This document shows positions 36,866 through 45,284 of a stretch of DNA of 63,449 nt, in pieces (the first letter of the stretch is position 1; each line of letters opens with the position of its first letter). Position numbers and translations under genes: made by a program. Source of the DNA: a virus; IMG/VR virus record IMGVR_UViG_3300009161_000047, positions 1-63,449 of that record, one strand, 5' to 3'. Below the pieces are notes generated by a model. The model ran no database searches and was not told the origin of the DNA. It worked only from the letters and a program-made list of their open reading frames with translations.

Positions 36866-37303
36866 TTATTTATTAAACAATTCTTTCTCGGTTAAAACTA
36901 GAAATTCCATGCCAGCCTTCTTTGCGAATTCTTTTGCATATTTCCATTTCGCCTGATTAACCAAGTAAGTGTGTACGCTAGACACATATGATTCGGTTAT
37001 TTTTTTTGGTCTTTTCGGTTCAATAGTTTGTGCATATGGTTTTACTTCTACAAGATATTTTTTATTAATTCCTTCCTTAGTTCTAACTATGAAATGGAAA
37101 TCCACATAATATCTGTGTGCCTTTCCATCTAATGGTGAAATGTAAGGAACAACAATCTCTTCCGATCCATATTCTAATATAGCTGGATTAGTATCAAGAT
37201 ATTTTAAGAATCTTAATTCCCAGGTAGATCTCCAAATAATATTCGTTGGATCCCCTTTATATTTGTTTGGTGATTTTGGAGTGAAACGACCCGAATATGC
37301 CAT
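36866..37303 (-). CDS. 4: Head completion protein gp4
   Basis: 145 aa from MAYSGRF, the exact family start (T4 begins MAYSGKF). 'NIIWRSTWELRFLKYLD', 'VPYISPLDGKAHRYYVDFHF', 'YLVEVKP' and 'NQAKWKYAKEFAKKAGMEFLVLTEKEL' line up along the whole T4 protein (150 aa). The D...E-V-K arrangement is that of a PD-(D/E)XK-like nuclease fold, with D near 'YVDFHF' and E-x-K in 'LVEVKP'. It trims and completes DNA-filled heads before tail joining. A longer frame upstream (to 37339) is hydrophobic and not used. It is divergent from the gene at 37330. Confidence 0.96.
   Translation of the reverse strand: MAYSGRFTPKSPNKYKGDPTNIIWRSTWELRFLKYLDTNPAILEYGSEEIVVPYISPLDGKAHRYYVDFHFIVRTKEGINKKYLVEVKPYAQTIEPKRPKKITESYVSSVHTYLVNQAKWKYAKEFAKKAGMEFLVLTEKELFNK
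36867..36874 (-). promoter_or_regulatory. Late promoter variant for gp48-gp53-hub operon
   Basis: AATAAATA on -, seven bases upstream of the ATG at 36859, located in the last codons of gp4. This is near-leaderless spacing. Confidence 0.5.
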
Positions 37304-37315
37304 TATTATATTTAG

Positions 37316-37323
37316 TATAAATA
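37316..37323 (+). promoter_or_regulatory. Late promoter for the 37330-42027 operon
   Basis: Perfect TATAAATA six bases before the ATG at 37330; the predicted leader is about 1 nt. No ribosome-binding site would fit in the transcript. Confidence 0.8.
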
Positions 37324-37329
37324 ATAGAA

Positions 37330-37902
37330 ATGGGATCATTAAACGAATTCAAAGCCAATTTAGAAAAATTCGGAACAGTCAGACAATCTAGATTCGAAGT
37401 CACAATACCAGGTATATATTCTCTAGATCTGAAGTTCAGATGCGAATCAGTCAATATTCCTGGTATACAGATTCTAACCAAAGATTTCAATTTATATGGT
37501 GGTCAACCAATAGTAAAAATACCGAACGGAAGATCTAACGAAGAAATTCAGATGACTTTTCTTGCTATGCAAGATATGAGAGATAGATATTTTTTCGAAG
37601 AATGGATTTCTGACATTTCAGATTTCGGAACAAATAATGTTGCTTATTATGACAACGTTGCTAAATCTATTTCGATAACTATATTTAATGAAAAGGGGTC
37701 AACAGCTGAATTGGTCTCAGTATATACTGTAGAATTAGCTAAAGCAATTCCAACACGTGTTGAGATGATACAAGTTGCATGGAAAGATTATGATACTTTG
37801 TTATCATACTCTGTTAGTTTTTCATATGAATCTTTAGTTATCAAAAGCTCTGGAAATATTTCAGAAAGACCATTCCAACATTTAGATAAAGTACAAAAAT
37901 AA
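37330..37902 (+). CDS. Tail-tube/tube-initiator protein (gp54/gp19-like)
   Basis: 190 aa. 'SRFEVTIPGIYSLDLKFRCESVNIPGIQI' followed by 'IQMTFLAMQDMRDRYFFEEWISDI' and a C-terminal 'YTVELAKAIPTRVEMIQVAWKDYDTLLSYSVSFSYE' follows the tail-tube superfamily plan: strand, 'IPG' loop, helix, then a 'P-x-x-x-x-W-x-x-x-x-x-x-x-x-V-x-F-x-Y' end. Its place beside gp48, gp26 and the tape measure suggests the tube initiator gp54, but it could be a tube subunit. It heads a + strand late operon and appears to be translated from a leaderless message. Confidence 0.75.
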   Translation: MGSLNEFKANLEKFGTVRQSRFEVTIPGIYSLDLKFRCESVNIPGIQILTKDFNLYGGQPIVKIPNGRSNEEIQMTFLAMQDMRDRYFFEEWISDISDFGTNNVAYYDNVAKSISITIFNEKGSTAELVSVYTVELAKAIPTRVEMIQVAWKDYDTLLSYSVSFSYESLVIKSSGNISERPFQHLDKVQK

Positions 37903-37911
37903 GGATAAATT

Positions 37912-38631
37912 ATGTTACCTAAATTATCGCACCCAAGTTATGAAGTGAAGATCCCTTCTAACAAAAAGACTTATAAGTTCAGACCATATACGGTCAAAGA
38001 ACAAAAGATTCTGCTCATGATGCAAGAATCAGAATCCATTGAAGATATAACTAGGACTATCACTGATCTCATTGAATCCTGTTCAATAAATCCATTCTCC
38101 ACAAAGTCTCTGACTTATTTTGATATCGAATTTCTTTTCATGAAGATTCGTTCTAAATCAGTTGGTGAAACAACTAAAATGTCATTTAAGTGTAATAATA
38201 TTGTAGATGATGTAGTTTGTGGAACAGTTAACGAATTCGAAGTTTCTTTAGACGATGTCGAAGTTTCTTTTGCAAACTCATCATCAAATGAGATACTAGT
38301 TGCAAAGGATACATTCATTAAATTACGTTATCCGAGTGCGGAATCGGCAAAATATTTAGAACTATATAATAAAACGAAAGAAATAAAATATTTCGTTTCA
38401 GCTGTGGCTGAAGATTTAGAAACTATCATGGATTCGGAAAAGGTTTATGATGATTTCACACAAGAAGAATTAACTGAATTTATAAATTCTTTAGATTTAA
38501 CCGTATTCAAAAGTATATTAGAATTCTATGTTAATACACCAAAATTAACCAAAGAAATTTCCTTTAATTGCAAAAAATGCAAATATTCTGAAACTATTGT
38601 ATTGTCCGGTTTATCTGATTTTTTCGTATAG
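37912..38631 (+). CDS. 26: Baseplate hub assembly protein gp26-like
   Basis: 239 aa (T4 208). 'KTYKFRPYTVKEQKILLMMQESESIEDITRTITDLIESC' and 'LTYFDIEFLFMKIRSKSVGE' are the T4 baseplate gp26 family signature. Two Cys pairs ('FKCNNIVDDVVCG' and 'FNCKKCKYS') could bind zinc. It acts in hub assembly and is followed by a small protein and the tape-measure-like gene, the typical place of a tail assembly chaperone. The spacer to the next gene is 20 nt, and no frameshift site is obvious. Confidence 0.85.
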   Translation: MLPKLSHPSYEVKIPSNKKTYKFRPYTVKEQKILLMMQESESIEDITRTITDLIESCSINPFSTKSLTYFDIEFLFMKIRSKSVGETTKMSFKCNNIVDDVVCGTVNEFEVSLDDVEVSFANSSSNEILVAKDTFIKLRYPSAESAKYLELYNKTKEIKYFVSAVAEDLETIMDSEKVYDDFTQEELTEFINSLDLTVFKSILEFYVNTPKLTKEISFNCKKCKYSETIVLSGLSDFFV

Positions 38632-38651
38632 CTATTAATAATGATAATTTG

Positions 38652-38813
38652 ATGAATTACTATATGAGTAATTTTACTATGGCGCAGTTCTATCACTACT
38701 CTCTTTCTGAACTAGACGATATGTATCCTTGGGAAAGAGAAGTTTATATGACTTTGTTGAACAAACATATCGAAGAAGAGAACGAACGAAGAAAGAATGC
38801 CAAAAACAAATAA
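38652..38813 (+). CDS. Small tail/hub assembly protein (chaperone-like)
   Basis: 53 aa: begins MNYYMSNF and contains 'QFYHYSLSELDDMYPWEREVY' followed by a charged helix 'IEEENERRKNAK'. The motif 'M-x-x-x-H-x-x-x-x-x-x-x-x-x-YPWE-x-x-x-x-x-L' is typical of the second part of phage tail assembly chaperones just upstream of tape-measure genes. Function is inferred from motif and position. It overlaps the tape-measure-like start by 17 nt (ATG 38797, stop 38813), which indicates coupling. Confidence 0.75.
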   Translation: MNYYMSNFTMAQFYHYSLSELDDMYPWEREVYMTLLNKHIEEENERRKNAKNK

Positions 38814-41800
38814 AAGTTTAGCTAAATTAATAGATATTGTAAATAAGAATTCGTCTTCCAATTTGAAGAATGTTGAATCTATTTCTAACGATATATCTTC
38901 CCTCAAAGATCTTCTGATCGAAGATCGAGCTCTTAATGCAAAATTAAGAAAACAGAGATCGTCAGAAAATAAAAACGCCAAGATATTATCAGATGATTTA
39001 GATGAAATTCGTTCTAAGAGAAACAAAATCGATTCTGAAATTGCATCTCTTCTGAACGAAGAAAAGACACTACAAAAAAATCAACAAAAAGCAGACAAGA
39101 AAAAAGAAGATGAAGATTCAACATATTACAGTAAACTTGGAGATAAGGAACTACAATCCGGAAATCTAGTTAGTGGATTGTTATTTTCGTTTCTGGGAAG
39201 AAATGAGAAAAATCAAGAAGAAATAGAAAAAGAGAATAAACAAGCCGATAGTGATGAGAGACGGAAGAGATTAGATTATCTAGAGAATGAGAAGAATGAT
39301 AATGCAAAAGAAAGACAATCTCGAGTTAATGAATTTAAGAAGCAGACAAAAACCAAATCTCCTGTTAATACAACCGTAGCAACACCAGAAAAAACCAAAG
39401 TAACTCCAGATCCTGGTGTAGTAGATCAAAAATATTCGCAAAGAGATGCGGAGATCATATCTCCATCACCAATTGTAATACAAAATATCATAGATCCTGT
39501 AACTGTTGAAATTTCAAAAATAAGCGAAAAATGTTTATCTGATTTAGCAAAAGTGTTCGCTTCTTCTGGGGGATCTGGCTCTGGATCTGGTTTTGATATT
39601 CCGGACTTTGACATGCCTGATCGGCGAGGTAAACCCAACACAGGCCGGGGTCGAGGCCGAGGTCCAAGCCGAGGTCCAAGCCGAGGTCCAAGCCGAGGTC
39701 CAACAGGACGTCTCGGTGTACCCAGGGTCGGTGGTTCTCCAGGATTTTTTGCAAAAGGTCTTGGATATCTATCCAAAATTCCTGGAGTTACCAGGTTGGC
39801 GGGGATTTTGCCTGGCTTGGCAGGTGCTGGTGCAGCTGGCGCTGGTGTGGCGGGTGCTGGTGCGGCTGGTGCGGCGAAGTTGGGGGCGGGAGGAGCCCTC
39901 AAAGTTGGTGCGAGACTATTAGGAAAAGCCGCCCTGCCACTGACAATTGCTATGGCTGCTTTTAATGGCTATCAAGGTGCCACTGACGAAGGTGTCAATA
40001 GTACATTATCATCAAGAGAGGGAAGAGAAAACGAACCAATTACTGCAACAGAGAGACTGAGATCTGGGAGATCAAGTATACTTTCTGGATTAACAGGTGG
40101 GCTTATCCCAGCGAAAGCTATTGCTGATGCATTCGAATCGCCACTCGGTCAATTAGTAGAAATATTTGATCCATTCACATTACTTGCTAAGGGTTTAGAA
40201 AAAATGTTACCTGGTTTGGATAAGTTGAAAGACTTGGCCAAAAATGTCGGAGGAGTGATTAGTGATGGATTTAAGGGTGCAGCGAAATTCTTTGGATTTA
40301 CAGGAAACGAAACAGTTAATCCAGTAGATCCACTAGTGATGACTGCAGAAAAACAGAAAAATGCTGATCTGTTGACAGAACAGATGAAGAAAAGAGGATT
40401 TAACGATAAACAAATAGCTGCTGGTCTAGGAGTTACAGCTAAAGAATCCGGTCTGGTATCTAAGAGTGAAAACTTAGATTATGCTAACACAGATAACACA
40501 CGTATAAGACAACTCTTTGGAAACCGAGTCGCTGGAAAAACTGATGAAGAATTAAATACCATCAAGAAAGATCCCGAGAAGATGGGCGAGACGATGTATG
40601 GTAAAGATACTGATATTGGCAAAGGGATGGGCAACACCGAGGTCGGCGATGGATGGAAATATCGAGGCCGTGGATTTATTCAATTAACTGGTAAGACCAA
40701 TTATGCTGCTGCCAGCAAGGCAATATTTGGCGACGATACATTGGTCCAAAATCCTGACCGAGCCAACGAACCGGCAATTGCGGCTGAGATTTCTGCATGG
40801 TATCTTGATAAACGTGGTAAAGACATGGCTGGCAAGATGGGAGTGGATCTGGCTGCAGCTTCTCAGGAAGATGTTAACAGAGTCATGGTCAGTGCAGTTG
40901 CAGGCTCTGAGGTGAAAGCAGGACAAGGAATCACAGGAACAGAAGGTTTAGCTAAAACTGATGCATATGCGAAACAGTTTGGTGGAGATACTGTAAATCG
41001 TTTCGGGGCTGCGGGAGCAGCGAAACCCTCAATGGCGGCAAAAGCACCATTCGGTGCTGGAGGAGATTCGGGTGGAGGTGGTGCTTCGGATAGTTTCGGT
41101 GAACAAGCTGGAGGAAATTATAATGCAAAACAACTATCTGACAGTGGATTGAAATTAAGAGGATATGGAGATGTTCAGGCTGCTGGTGCGTATTTAGATG
41201 AAAATTTAGTAAATCTATCGAAACAATTACCAAGTATTGTTGATGCGGAAAAAATCGCTGGTAAACCTGGAGAAGATCCTCTTGAATTTGTAAACATTAG
41301 TGGTCTCAATGATGCATATCATAAAACATTACCATACAAATCGCAACACACAGAAGGCAAAGCAGTTGATTTCACATTAAATAGAAGACCGACTAAAGAA
41401 GAAGGGGAAAAGTTGGTGGCCCTTCTAAAGAAAAAAGGATTCAGTAAAGTAATAGATGAATATAATTATCCTTCTGGGGCAGCAACAGGTAACGGACACA
41501 TTCATGCTGAAGTAGCTGGTACTTCTTCTGATAAGTCATCTGCACCATCAGCAGTTGCTCCTGCGGGTGCACCACCAACTCCGGGTGCACCGGAGATGGT
41601 TGGAAAAGCACCATTCGGTGCTGGAGGAGATTCGGGTGGAGGTGGTGCGTCAGATAGTTGGGGTGAACCTGCGGGAACTGTTACACCAGCAACTAAAGAA
41701 ACTGCTGTCGGGGCGGTGGCTACAGTGGCACCATCATTAATGGCATATCAAGAGCAGACACCGATTGCGCCGACAGTTGCCAAGACGACAGTGCCTACTG

Positions 41801-42027
41801 AAGTCGCGATGCCTAACGACACCGGTGTAAAACAATTTGTCGCATCAAAACAAGAAAAGGTCGGCGCAGAAGAAGCCGGGAGTGCCGCTGGACCAACTGT
41901 TATCAATGCCCCACAAAATAGTACGGTGAATAATTCTCAAGCTGCTTCTAATAAGAATGTTAGAGAAAAACCAGCATGCCCATCCAATACATTTGCAAAC
42001 ATTTACAATAAACTAGTTTGGGTTTAG
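38797..42027 (+). CDS. Tape-measure-like hub protein with GH19 muramidase and M15-type peptidase
   Basis: 1076 aa. The N-terminal ~180 residues are coiled coil. A Gly-Arg repeat linker (about 285-305) and a hydrophobic Gly/Ala segment (about 325-400) follow, typical of tape measures. Residues ~525-720 form a GH19 chitinase/lysozyme domain (E550 in 'GVTAKESG', then 'WKYRGRGFIQLTGKTNY'). Residues ~770-905 form a D-Ala-D-Ala-peptidase-like domain with the zinc motif S-x-H-x-x-G-x-A-x-D (H851, D858) and 'GHIHAEV' (H901, H903). The two enzymes would open the peptidoglycan during injection, replacing the missing gp5 lysozyme. Two identical 45-bp repeats flank the peptidase domain. It converges with the glycosyltransferase gene, overlapping by 4 nt. 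Confidence 0.88.
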   Translation: MPKTNKSLAKLIDIVNKNSSSNLKNVESISNDISSLKDLLIEDRALNAKLRKQRSSENKNAKILSDDLDEIRSKRNKIDSEIASLLNEEKTLQKNQQKADKKKEDEDSTYYSKLGDKELQSGNLVSGLLFSFLGRNEKNQEEIEKENKQADSDERRKRLDYLENEKNDNAKERQSRVNEFKKQTKTKSPVNTTVATPEKTKVTPDPGVVDQKYSQRDAEIISPSPIVIQNIIDPVTVEISKISEKCLSDLAKVFASSGGSGSGSGFDIPDFDMPDRRGKPNTGRGRGRGPSRGPSRGPSRGPTGRLGVPRVGGSPGFFAKGLGYLSKIPGVTRLAGILPGLAGAGAAGAGVAGAGAAGAAKLGAGGALKVGARLLGKAALPLTIAMAAFNGYQGATDEGVNSTLSSREGRENEPITATERLRSGRSSILSGLTGGLIPAKAIADAFESPLGQLVEIFDPFTLLAKGLEKMLPGLDKLKDLAKNVGGVISDGFKGAAKFFGFTGNETVNPVDPLVMTAEKQKNADLLTEQMKKRGFNDKQIAAGLGVTAKESGLVSKSENLDYANTDNTRIRQLFGNRVAGKTDEELNTIKKDPEKMGETMYGKDTDIGKGMGNTEVGDGWKYRGRGFIQLTGKTNYAAASKAIFGDDTLVQNPDRANEPAIAAEISAWYLDKRGKDMAGKMGVDLAAASQEDVNRVMVSAVAGSEVKAGQGITGTEGLAKTDAYAKQFGGDTVNRFGAAGAAKPSMAAKAPFGAGGDSGGGGASDSFGEQAGGNYNAKQLSDSGLKLRGYGDVQAAGAYLDENLVNLSKQLPSIVDAEKIAGKPGEDPLEFVNISGLNDAYHKTLPYKSQHTEGKAVDFTLNRRPTKEEGEKLVALLKKKGFSKVIDEYNYPSGAATGNGHIHAEVAGTSSDKSSAPSAVAPAGAPPTPGAPEMVGKAPFGAGGDSGGGGASDSWGEPAGTVTPATKETAVGAVATVAPSLMAYQEQTPIAPTVAKTTVPTEVAMPNDTGVKQFVASKQEKVGAEEAGSAAGPTVINAPQNSTVNNSQAASNKNVREKPACPSNTFANIYNKLVWV
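41040..41084. repeat. 45-bp direct repeat, copy 1 (left of peptidase domain)
   Basis: Identical over 45 bp to 41604-41648 and 564 bp (188 codons) apart, in the same reading frame. It encodes a Gly-rich linker 'KAPFGAGGDSGGGGA'. Confidence 0.9.
41604..41648. repeat. 45-bp direct repeat, copy 2 (right of peptidase domain)
   Basis: Second identical copy of the Gly-rich linker DNA. Recombination between the copies would remove the M15-type domain in frame. Confidence 0.9.
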
Positions 42028-43364
42028 AAGAAAGCGTCTAATGTTGCTTTAGGTATAAGGCGATCGATGAAACCGAAATGTCCGCACCAAATGTCATCGA
42101 TCGTCTCTTTAACTTTTGTATTTGTAAGTGAGTCAAAATCTTGATTGGGTGCAGCCACAAGGGATAAGTATGCCTTTGCTACCTCAGTTCTCGAGAATAA
42201 AGTGTCAACTAGTGTGTAATTTGTTTCGACAATCTTCATGTAATCTTTCTCAGACATCTTCATAAAGCCTTTGATATATTCTGCAAAAGACCTTGGTGTT
42301 GCGTCATAAGGTATCATAAGATAATTTTCATTTGGGCGAATAATATCAGAGATCCCTTCTAAATTATCAGAAACACCTAAATTTCTTGCAATAGGAACAA
42401 CACCAACACGCATTGCATCTACAATTACTCTATTGAAATGTGATCCATATGTTCTAGACCATGACGTATCTATTAGAAATTTAGATTCAGAAAGAATAGA
42501 ATCTCGGGTCTCTTCAGAAATGAAACCTTTATATTCCATTCCATTATCTAGAGCATTATCCCAAATCCTATTACCCATCCATTCTGGTTTAGCATCTGGA
42601 TCACGATCCGGTGTACAAAAATACTCTTCCTTACATTTATCCTTTGAAGTCATGTATGCACGTTCAATACCATCACCTGCAATAATTACTTTCGCATATG
42701 AAGACATATGCGGAATAGCTGCAACTAAATCGTCAACTCTTTTCCATCGTTTAAAAGTTTGAAGTGATAGAAGCTGATTCTTTCTTGAAGAGAATGATAC
42801 ACCAGTTCTTTCGATGCTCTTCTGTGGATTAACAATCAGAGCTCTTGGAATTTCCATATTTTTAGCAGAGAGAAATGCGCTAGGGTGCACACAAGCTAAT
42901 CCTGAAATATGATCTTTTAATTTAAAAATCCAGGGATAATATTTAAGGAGATTACCGTCATGCACAATCACGATTTGTTTCACTCTAGTATCCAAATTTG
43001 TGATCATCTTAACCCATTCGGTCTCGCCGATTGTTTCTTCACATTTAAAACCAAAAATAGATTCCCAAATAACTAGATCACAGGTATTTGCTTCTTTCAC
43101 GAAGGAATCGATATATTCAGAAGAAAGAAATGGGGCATAAGGAACACCCCATCCGGATCCTTGATGGATAGGAAAACCAGATCCTTCTCCTGTTGTGTAA
43201 TCACTCAGATCTTTTGTACGTTTACCAGGAGCTGTCTTCGACGCCTTAACACAAACAAGACTAACTTCATGGCCCAGATCTTTGAATCCGGCCATGAGCT
43301 GTTCTGTGTGATTGACGATCCCACCATAATTATTGAAGTCATGAACGACACATAGGATTTTCAT
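42024..43364 (-). CDS. GT-B (GT4-like) glycosyltransferase, probable DNA-base glycosylation
   Basis: 446 aa. The N-terminal Rossmann half starts 'MKILCVVHDFNNYGGIVNHTEQLMAGFKDLGHEV', the GT4 acceptor-domain pattern. The C-terminal half has 'LLSLQTFKRWKRVDDLVAAI' and a donor-site region 'GSHFNRVIVDAMRVGVVPIARNLGVSDNLEG', where the usual E-x7-E second acid is Asp. It follows the dioxygenase gene by 8 nt and shares its early promoter, so the likely substrate is the hydroxylated base made by that enzyme (glucosylated hydroxymethyl-pyrimidine). This is inference; a capsule- or protein-directed transferase is the alternative. Confidence 0.82.
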   Translation of the reverse strand: MKILCVVHDFNNYGGIVNHTEQLMAGFKDLGHEVSLVCVKASKTAPGKRTKDLSDYTTGEGSGFPIHQGSGWGVPYAPFLSSEYIDSFVKEANTCDLVIWESIFGFKCEETIGETEWVKMITNLDTRVKQIVIVHDGNLLKYYPWIFKLKDHISGLACVHPSAFLSAKNMEIPRALIVNPQKSIERTGVSFSSRKNQLLSLQTFKRWKRVDDLVAAIPHMSSYAKVIIAGDGIERAYMTSKDKCKEEYFCTPDRDPDAKPEWMGNRIWDNALDNGMEYKGFISEETRDSILSESKFLIDTSWSRTYGSHFNRVIVDAMRVGVVPIARNLGVSDNLEGISDIIRPNENYLMIPYDATPRSFAEYIKGFMKMSEKDYMKIVETNYTLVDTLFSRTEVAKAYLSLVAAPNQDFDSLTNTKVKETIDDIWCGHFGFIDRLIPKATLDAFF

Positions 43365-43372
43365 AATAGTCC

Positions 43373-44683
43373 TTAAATATCCAGAACTGCGGTCTTATTA
43401 CCATAAATTGTATCTTCAATTTCAGCAGCATATTCGTGTAATCCGTTATCTACCAGATACTTGTACCAATTTTCACTTTCCCACATGCCTGCAGAAACAC
43501 CGTTCCATCGATCATACCATAATGGATGGTTTTTATTTGTCCGACGATATTCGACGAAATTAAATCTAGTGTCTTCATAAAGCTTAGATCTACAATCTAA
43601 CATCTTTTCACGCATATAACAAACAATTGAGATTCGTTCATGTAAACCAGATTCAGAAGAGATAGGTGTATTCCCATGAATCGAATGAATATCCATTGCT
43701 AAGAAATCACCAGGCTTTACAGAGATAGCGATGCGATACTCCGGGAAGATTAGATAACATCCATCCCAATCCACACCATTATAGGTTGTTGATAAGTTTC
43801 CGAATCCACCTCGAAAATCTCCCGCATCCCTATGCGCAGCAGTACGATAATTCTTATTAACAGTTACTGTGGTGTAATTTGAATTACCAATTCTGAATGC
43901 TGGATCAATATGATCCATAGCAGCTTTCTGAACTTCATATCTGCCAGGAACCAACTCTTTGAATTGTTCTGATACAGCTTCAATGAAGGGAATAGCTTTT
44001 TCAAATTTGTCTTTATTATTGGCAGTGTAAGAAGTTAATCTACAGTACGGAATACGTGGATATTTGTCGAAAGAACCAGCAATCCCAGAAAGAACTGGAT
44101 TAGCATAAGAAGTATCTGAGATCCAATCATTAATAATTTCTACCTCTTTGATCCGTTCTTCGTATGAGAGTTTAGTAGTCTTCTGTACCCATGAATCGAA
44201 GTCGAAATCGGCAGGTCGTTTAAGTGTTAACCAGACCCTTCCTCTGGCAGAAACTTCTTCTGGATTCTTTTTAGATTTCGTGTAAGCTGTTTCGATAGGA
44301 TCTTCAGAAGTAACTGTATTCATTGACCCAGAAAGAACATCAATCAAAGATTCTTGAAGAGTGGTCACCCAATCTCTTCCTGTAGAGCGATCTGTTCTTG
44401 GTCCTGCGGCAAGACCACGATTTTGTGATTCACCAGCTGCTTCTTTTAATCCTTCATAAGCCATCCGAACTAGTTCTGGGGAAAATACAGCCTTCCTGAA
44501 TTTAAGAAGTAAATTGTGTTCTCCGTTTGTGACGGGATTACCTTCAGAATCGATCAGTTTATCTAATGGCTTATACACATCACATTCTTCTGTGATCACA
44601 TAATCGTAATGACTCTCATCAAGGAACTGACCCAACAGATTCTCACACGGATATTTTTTCTCTAAATATTTAATGTCAATCAT
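43373..44683 (-). CDS. TET/JBP-type 2-oxoglutarate/Fe(II) dioxygenase (putative DNA base hydroxylase)
   Basis: 436 aa. The C-terminal half (about 205-365) is a double-stranded beta-helix dioxygenase. 'NYRTAAHRDAGDF' gives the iron ligands H284 and D286, 'GDFLAMDIHSIHGNTP' the distal H336, and 'HERISIVCYMR' the 2-oxoglutarate Arg (R350). The order 'HRDAGDF ... FGNL ... G-x-YLIFPEY-x-IAISVKPGDFL' is that of phage TET/JBP proteins that hydroxylate thymine or 5-methylcytosine in DNA. The N-terminal ~200 residues are not assigned. It is expressed from an early promoter (44698-44726) with a leader containing GAGG, and is followed by a glycosyltransferase. Confidence 0.82.
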   Translation of the reverse strand: MIDIKYLEKKYPCENLLGQFLDESHYDYVITEECDVYKPLDKLIDSEGNPVTNGEHNLLLKFRKAVFSPELVRMAYEGLKEAAGESQNRGLAAGPRTDRSTGRDWVTTLQESLIDVLSGSMNTVTSEDPIETAYTKSKKNPEEVSARGRVWLTLKRPADFDFDSWVQKTTKLSYEERIKEVEIINDWISDTSYANPVLSGIAGSFDKYPRIPYCRLTSYTANNKDKFEKAIPFIEAVSEQFKELVPGRYEVQKAAMDHIDPAFRIGNSNYTTVTVNKNYRTAAHRDAGDFRGGFGNLSTTYNGVDWDGCYLIFPEYRIAISVKPGDFLAMDIHSIHGNTPISSESGLHERISIVCYMREKMLDCRSKLYEDTRFNFVEYRRTNKNHPLWYDRWNGVSAGMWESENWYKYLVDNGLHEYAAEIEDTIYGNKTAVLDI

Positions 44684-44697
44684 TATGCCTCAATTAT

Positions 44698-44726
44698 ATT
44701 ATACCTTAAAAATGTTTGTGTGGCAA
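44698..44726 (-). promoter_or_regulatory. Early sigma70-type promoter for dioxygenase-glycosyltransferase operon
   Basis: On -, TTGCCA (44721-44726), 17-bp spacer, TATAAT (44698-44703). It is followed by a ~10-nt leader with a GAGG site before ATG 44683. Confidence 0.8.
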
Positions 44727-44771
44727 GCTTAAACTCACCACACATACAGTTATTTAGATTCCGAAAATACA

Positions 44772-45284
44772 TCAATCAATTTCTGGAATTTCCCAGTCGC
44801 CGGATTCAGTTTTGCATTTAGTGATTTTCGCTTTCTTTTCTTCGCCATCAATAGTCACTTTAATATCAAAATCTTTGCATTGAATCTTCTGATCTTTCTG
44901 ATCTTGATACACAATCACTTTATCTTTATTCTTAGTAGATCTGCCAATCGCGAATCCTAAAATACCAACTCCTAAACCAATAGCAGTCGCAGCACCAGTA
45001 GAAATTCCTCGTCCTGAACGATTGTAGTTATTGTAAACAGGATATCTGTTATAATTGTTATACACAGGATATCTGTTATAATTGTTATACACAGGATATC
45101 TGTTATAATTGGGACGATTATTATAATGTTGAGTTGGATACCTGTCTCTACTTGGACGATTGTATTGAGTGGGATACCTGTGTTGATGATTATTATTATT
45201 TGAAGGAAATCTGCGCCAGCCTTCTGCGAAAAGATTACACGCAAATACCAACAGTAAACTACAACTTAGAAGCTTCTTGAACAT
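44772..45284 (-). CDS. Exported protein with NYNRYPVYN repeats and glycine-zipper segment
   Basis: 170 aa. A signal peptide (MFKKLLSCSLLLVFACNLFA, probable cleavage after LFA) is followed by an Asn/Tyr/Arg/Pro-rich region with three 9-residue NRYPVYNNY-type repeats. Next comes a small-residue membrane-like segment 'GAATAIGLGVGILGFAIG', then a basic/acidic C-terminal domain. It is an envelope protein of the infected cell and could act in superinfection exclusion or lysis timing; neither is proven. It overlaps the upstream WYL_2-like gene by 26 nt and therefore belongs to the early operon starting at 46097. Confidence 0.7.
   Translation of the reverse strand: MFKKLLSCSLLLVFACNLFAEGWRRFPSNNNNHQHRYPTQYNRPSRDRYPTQHYNNRPNYNRYPVYNNYNRYPVYNNYNRYPVYNNYNRSGRGISTGAATAIGLGVGILGFAIGRSTKNKDKVIVYQDQKDQKIQCKDFDIKVTIDGEEKKAKITKCKTESGDWEIPEID
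45039..45110. repeat. 27-bp tandem repeat (about 2.7 copies) in the exported-protein gene
   Basis: Unit starting AGGATATCTGTTATAATT at 45039, 45066 and 45093. Each unit encodes nine residues, so expansion keeps the frame. Confidence 0.8.

Noticed and set aside
37912-38813. Programmed -1 frameshift joining gp26-like and the small assembly protein
   Set aside because: No slippery heptamer is visible near the gp26-like stop, and the small gene has its own ATG 20 nt later.
42433-42762. 109-codon + strand frame antisense to the glycosyltransferase
   Set aside because: No homology or start signal; the - strand GT-B motifs explain the region.
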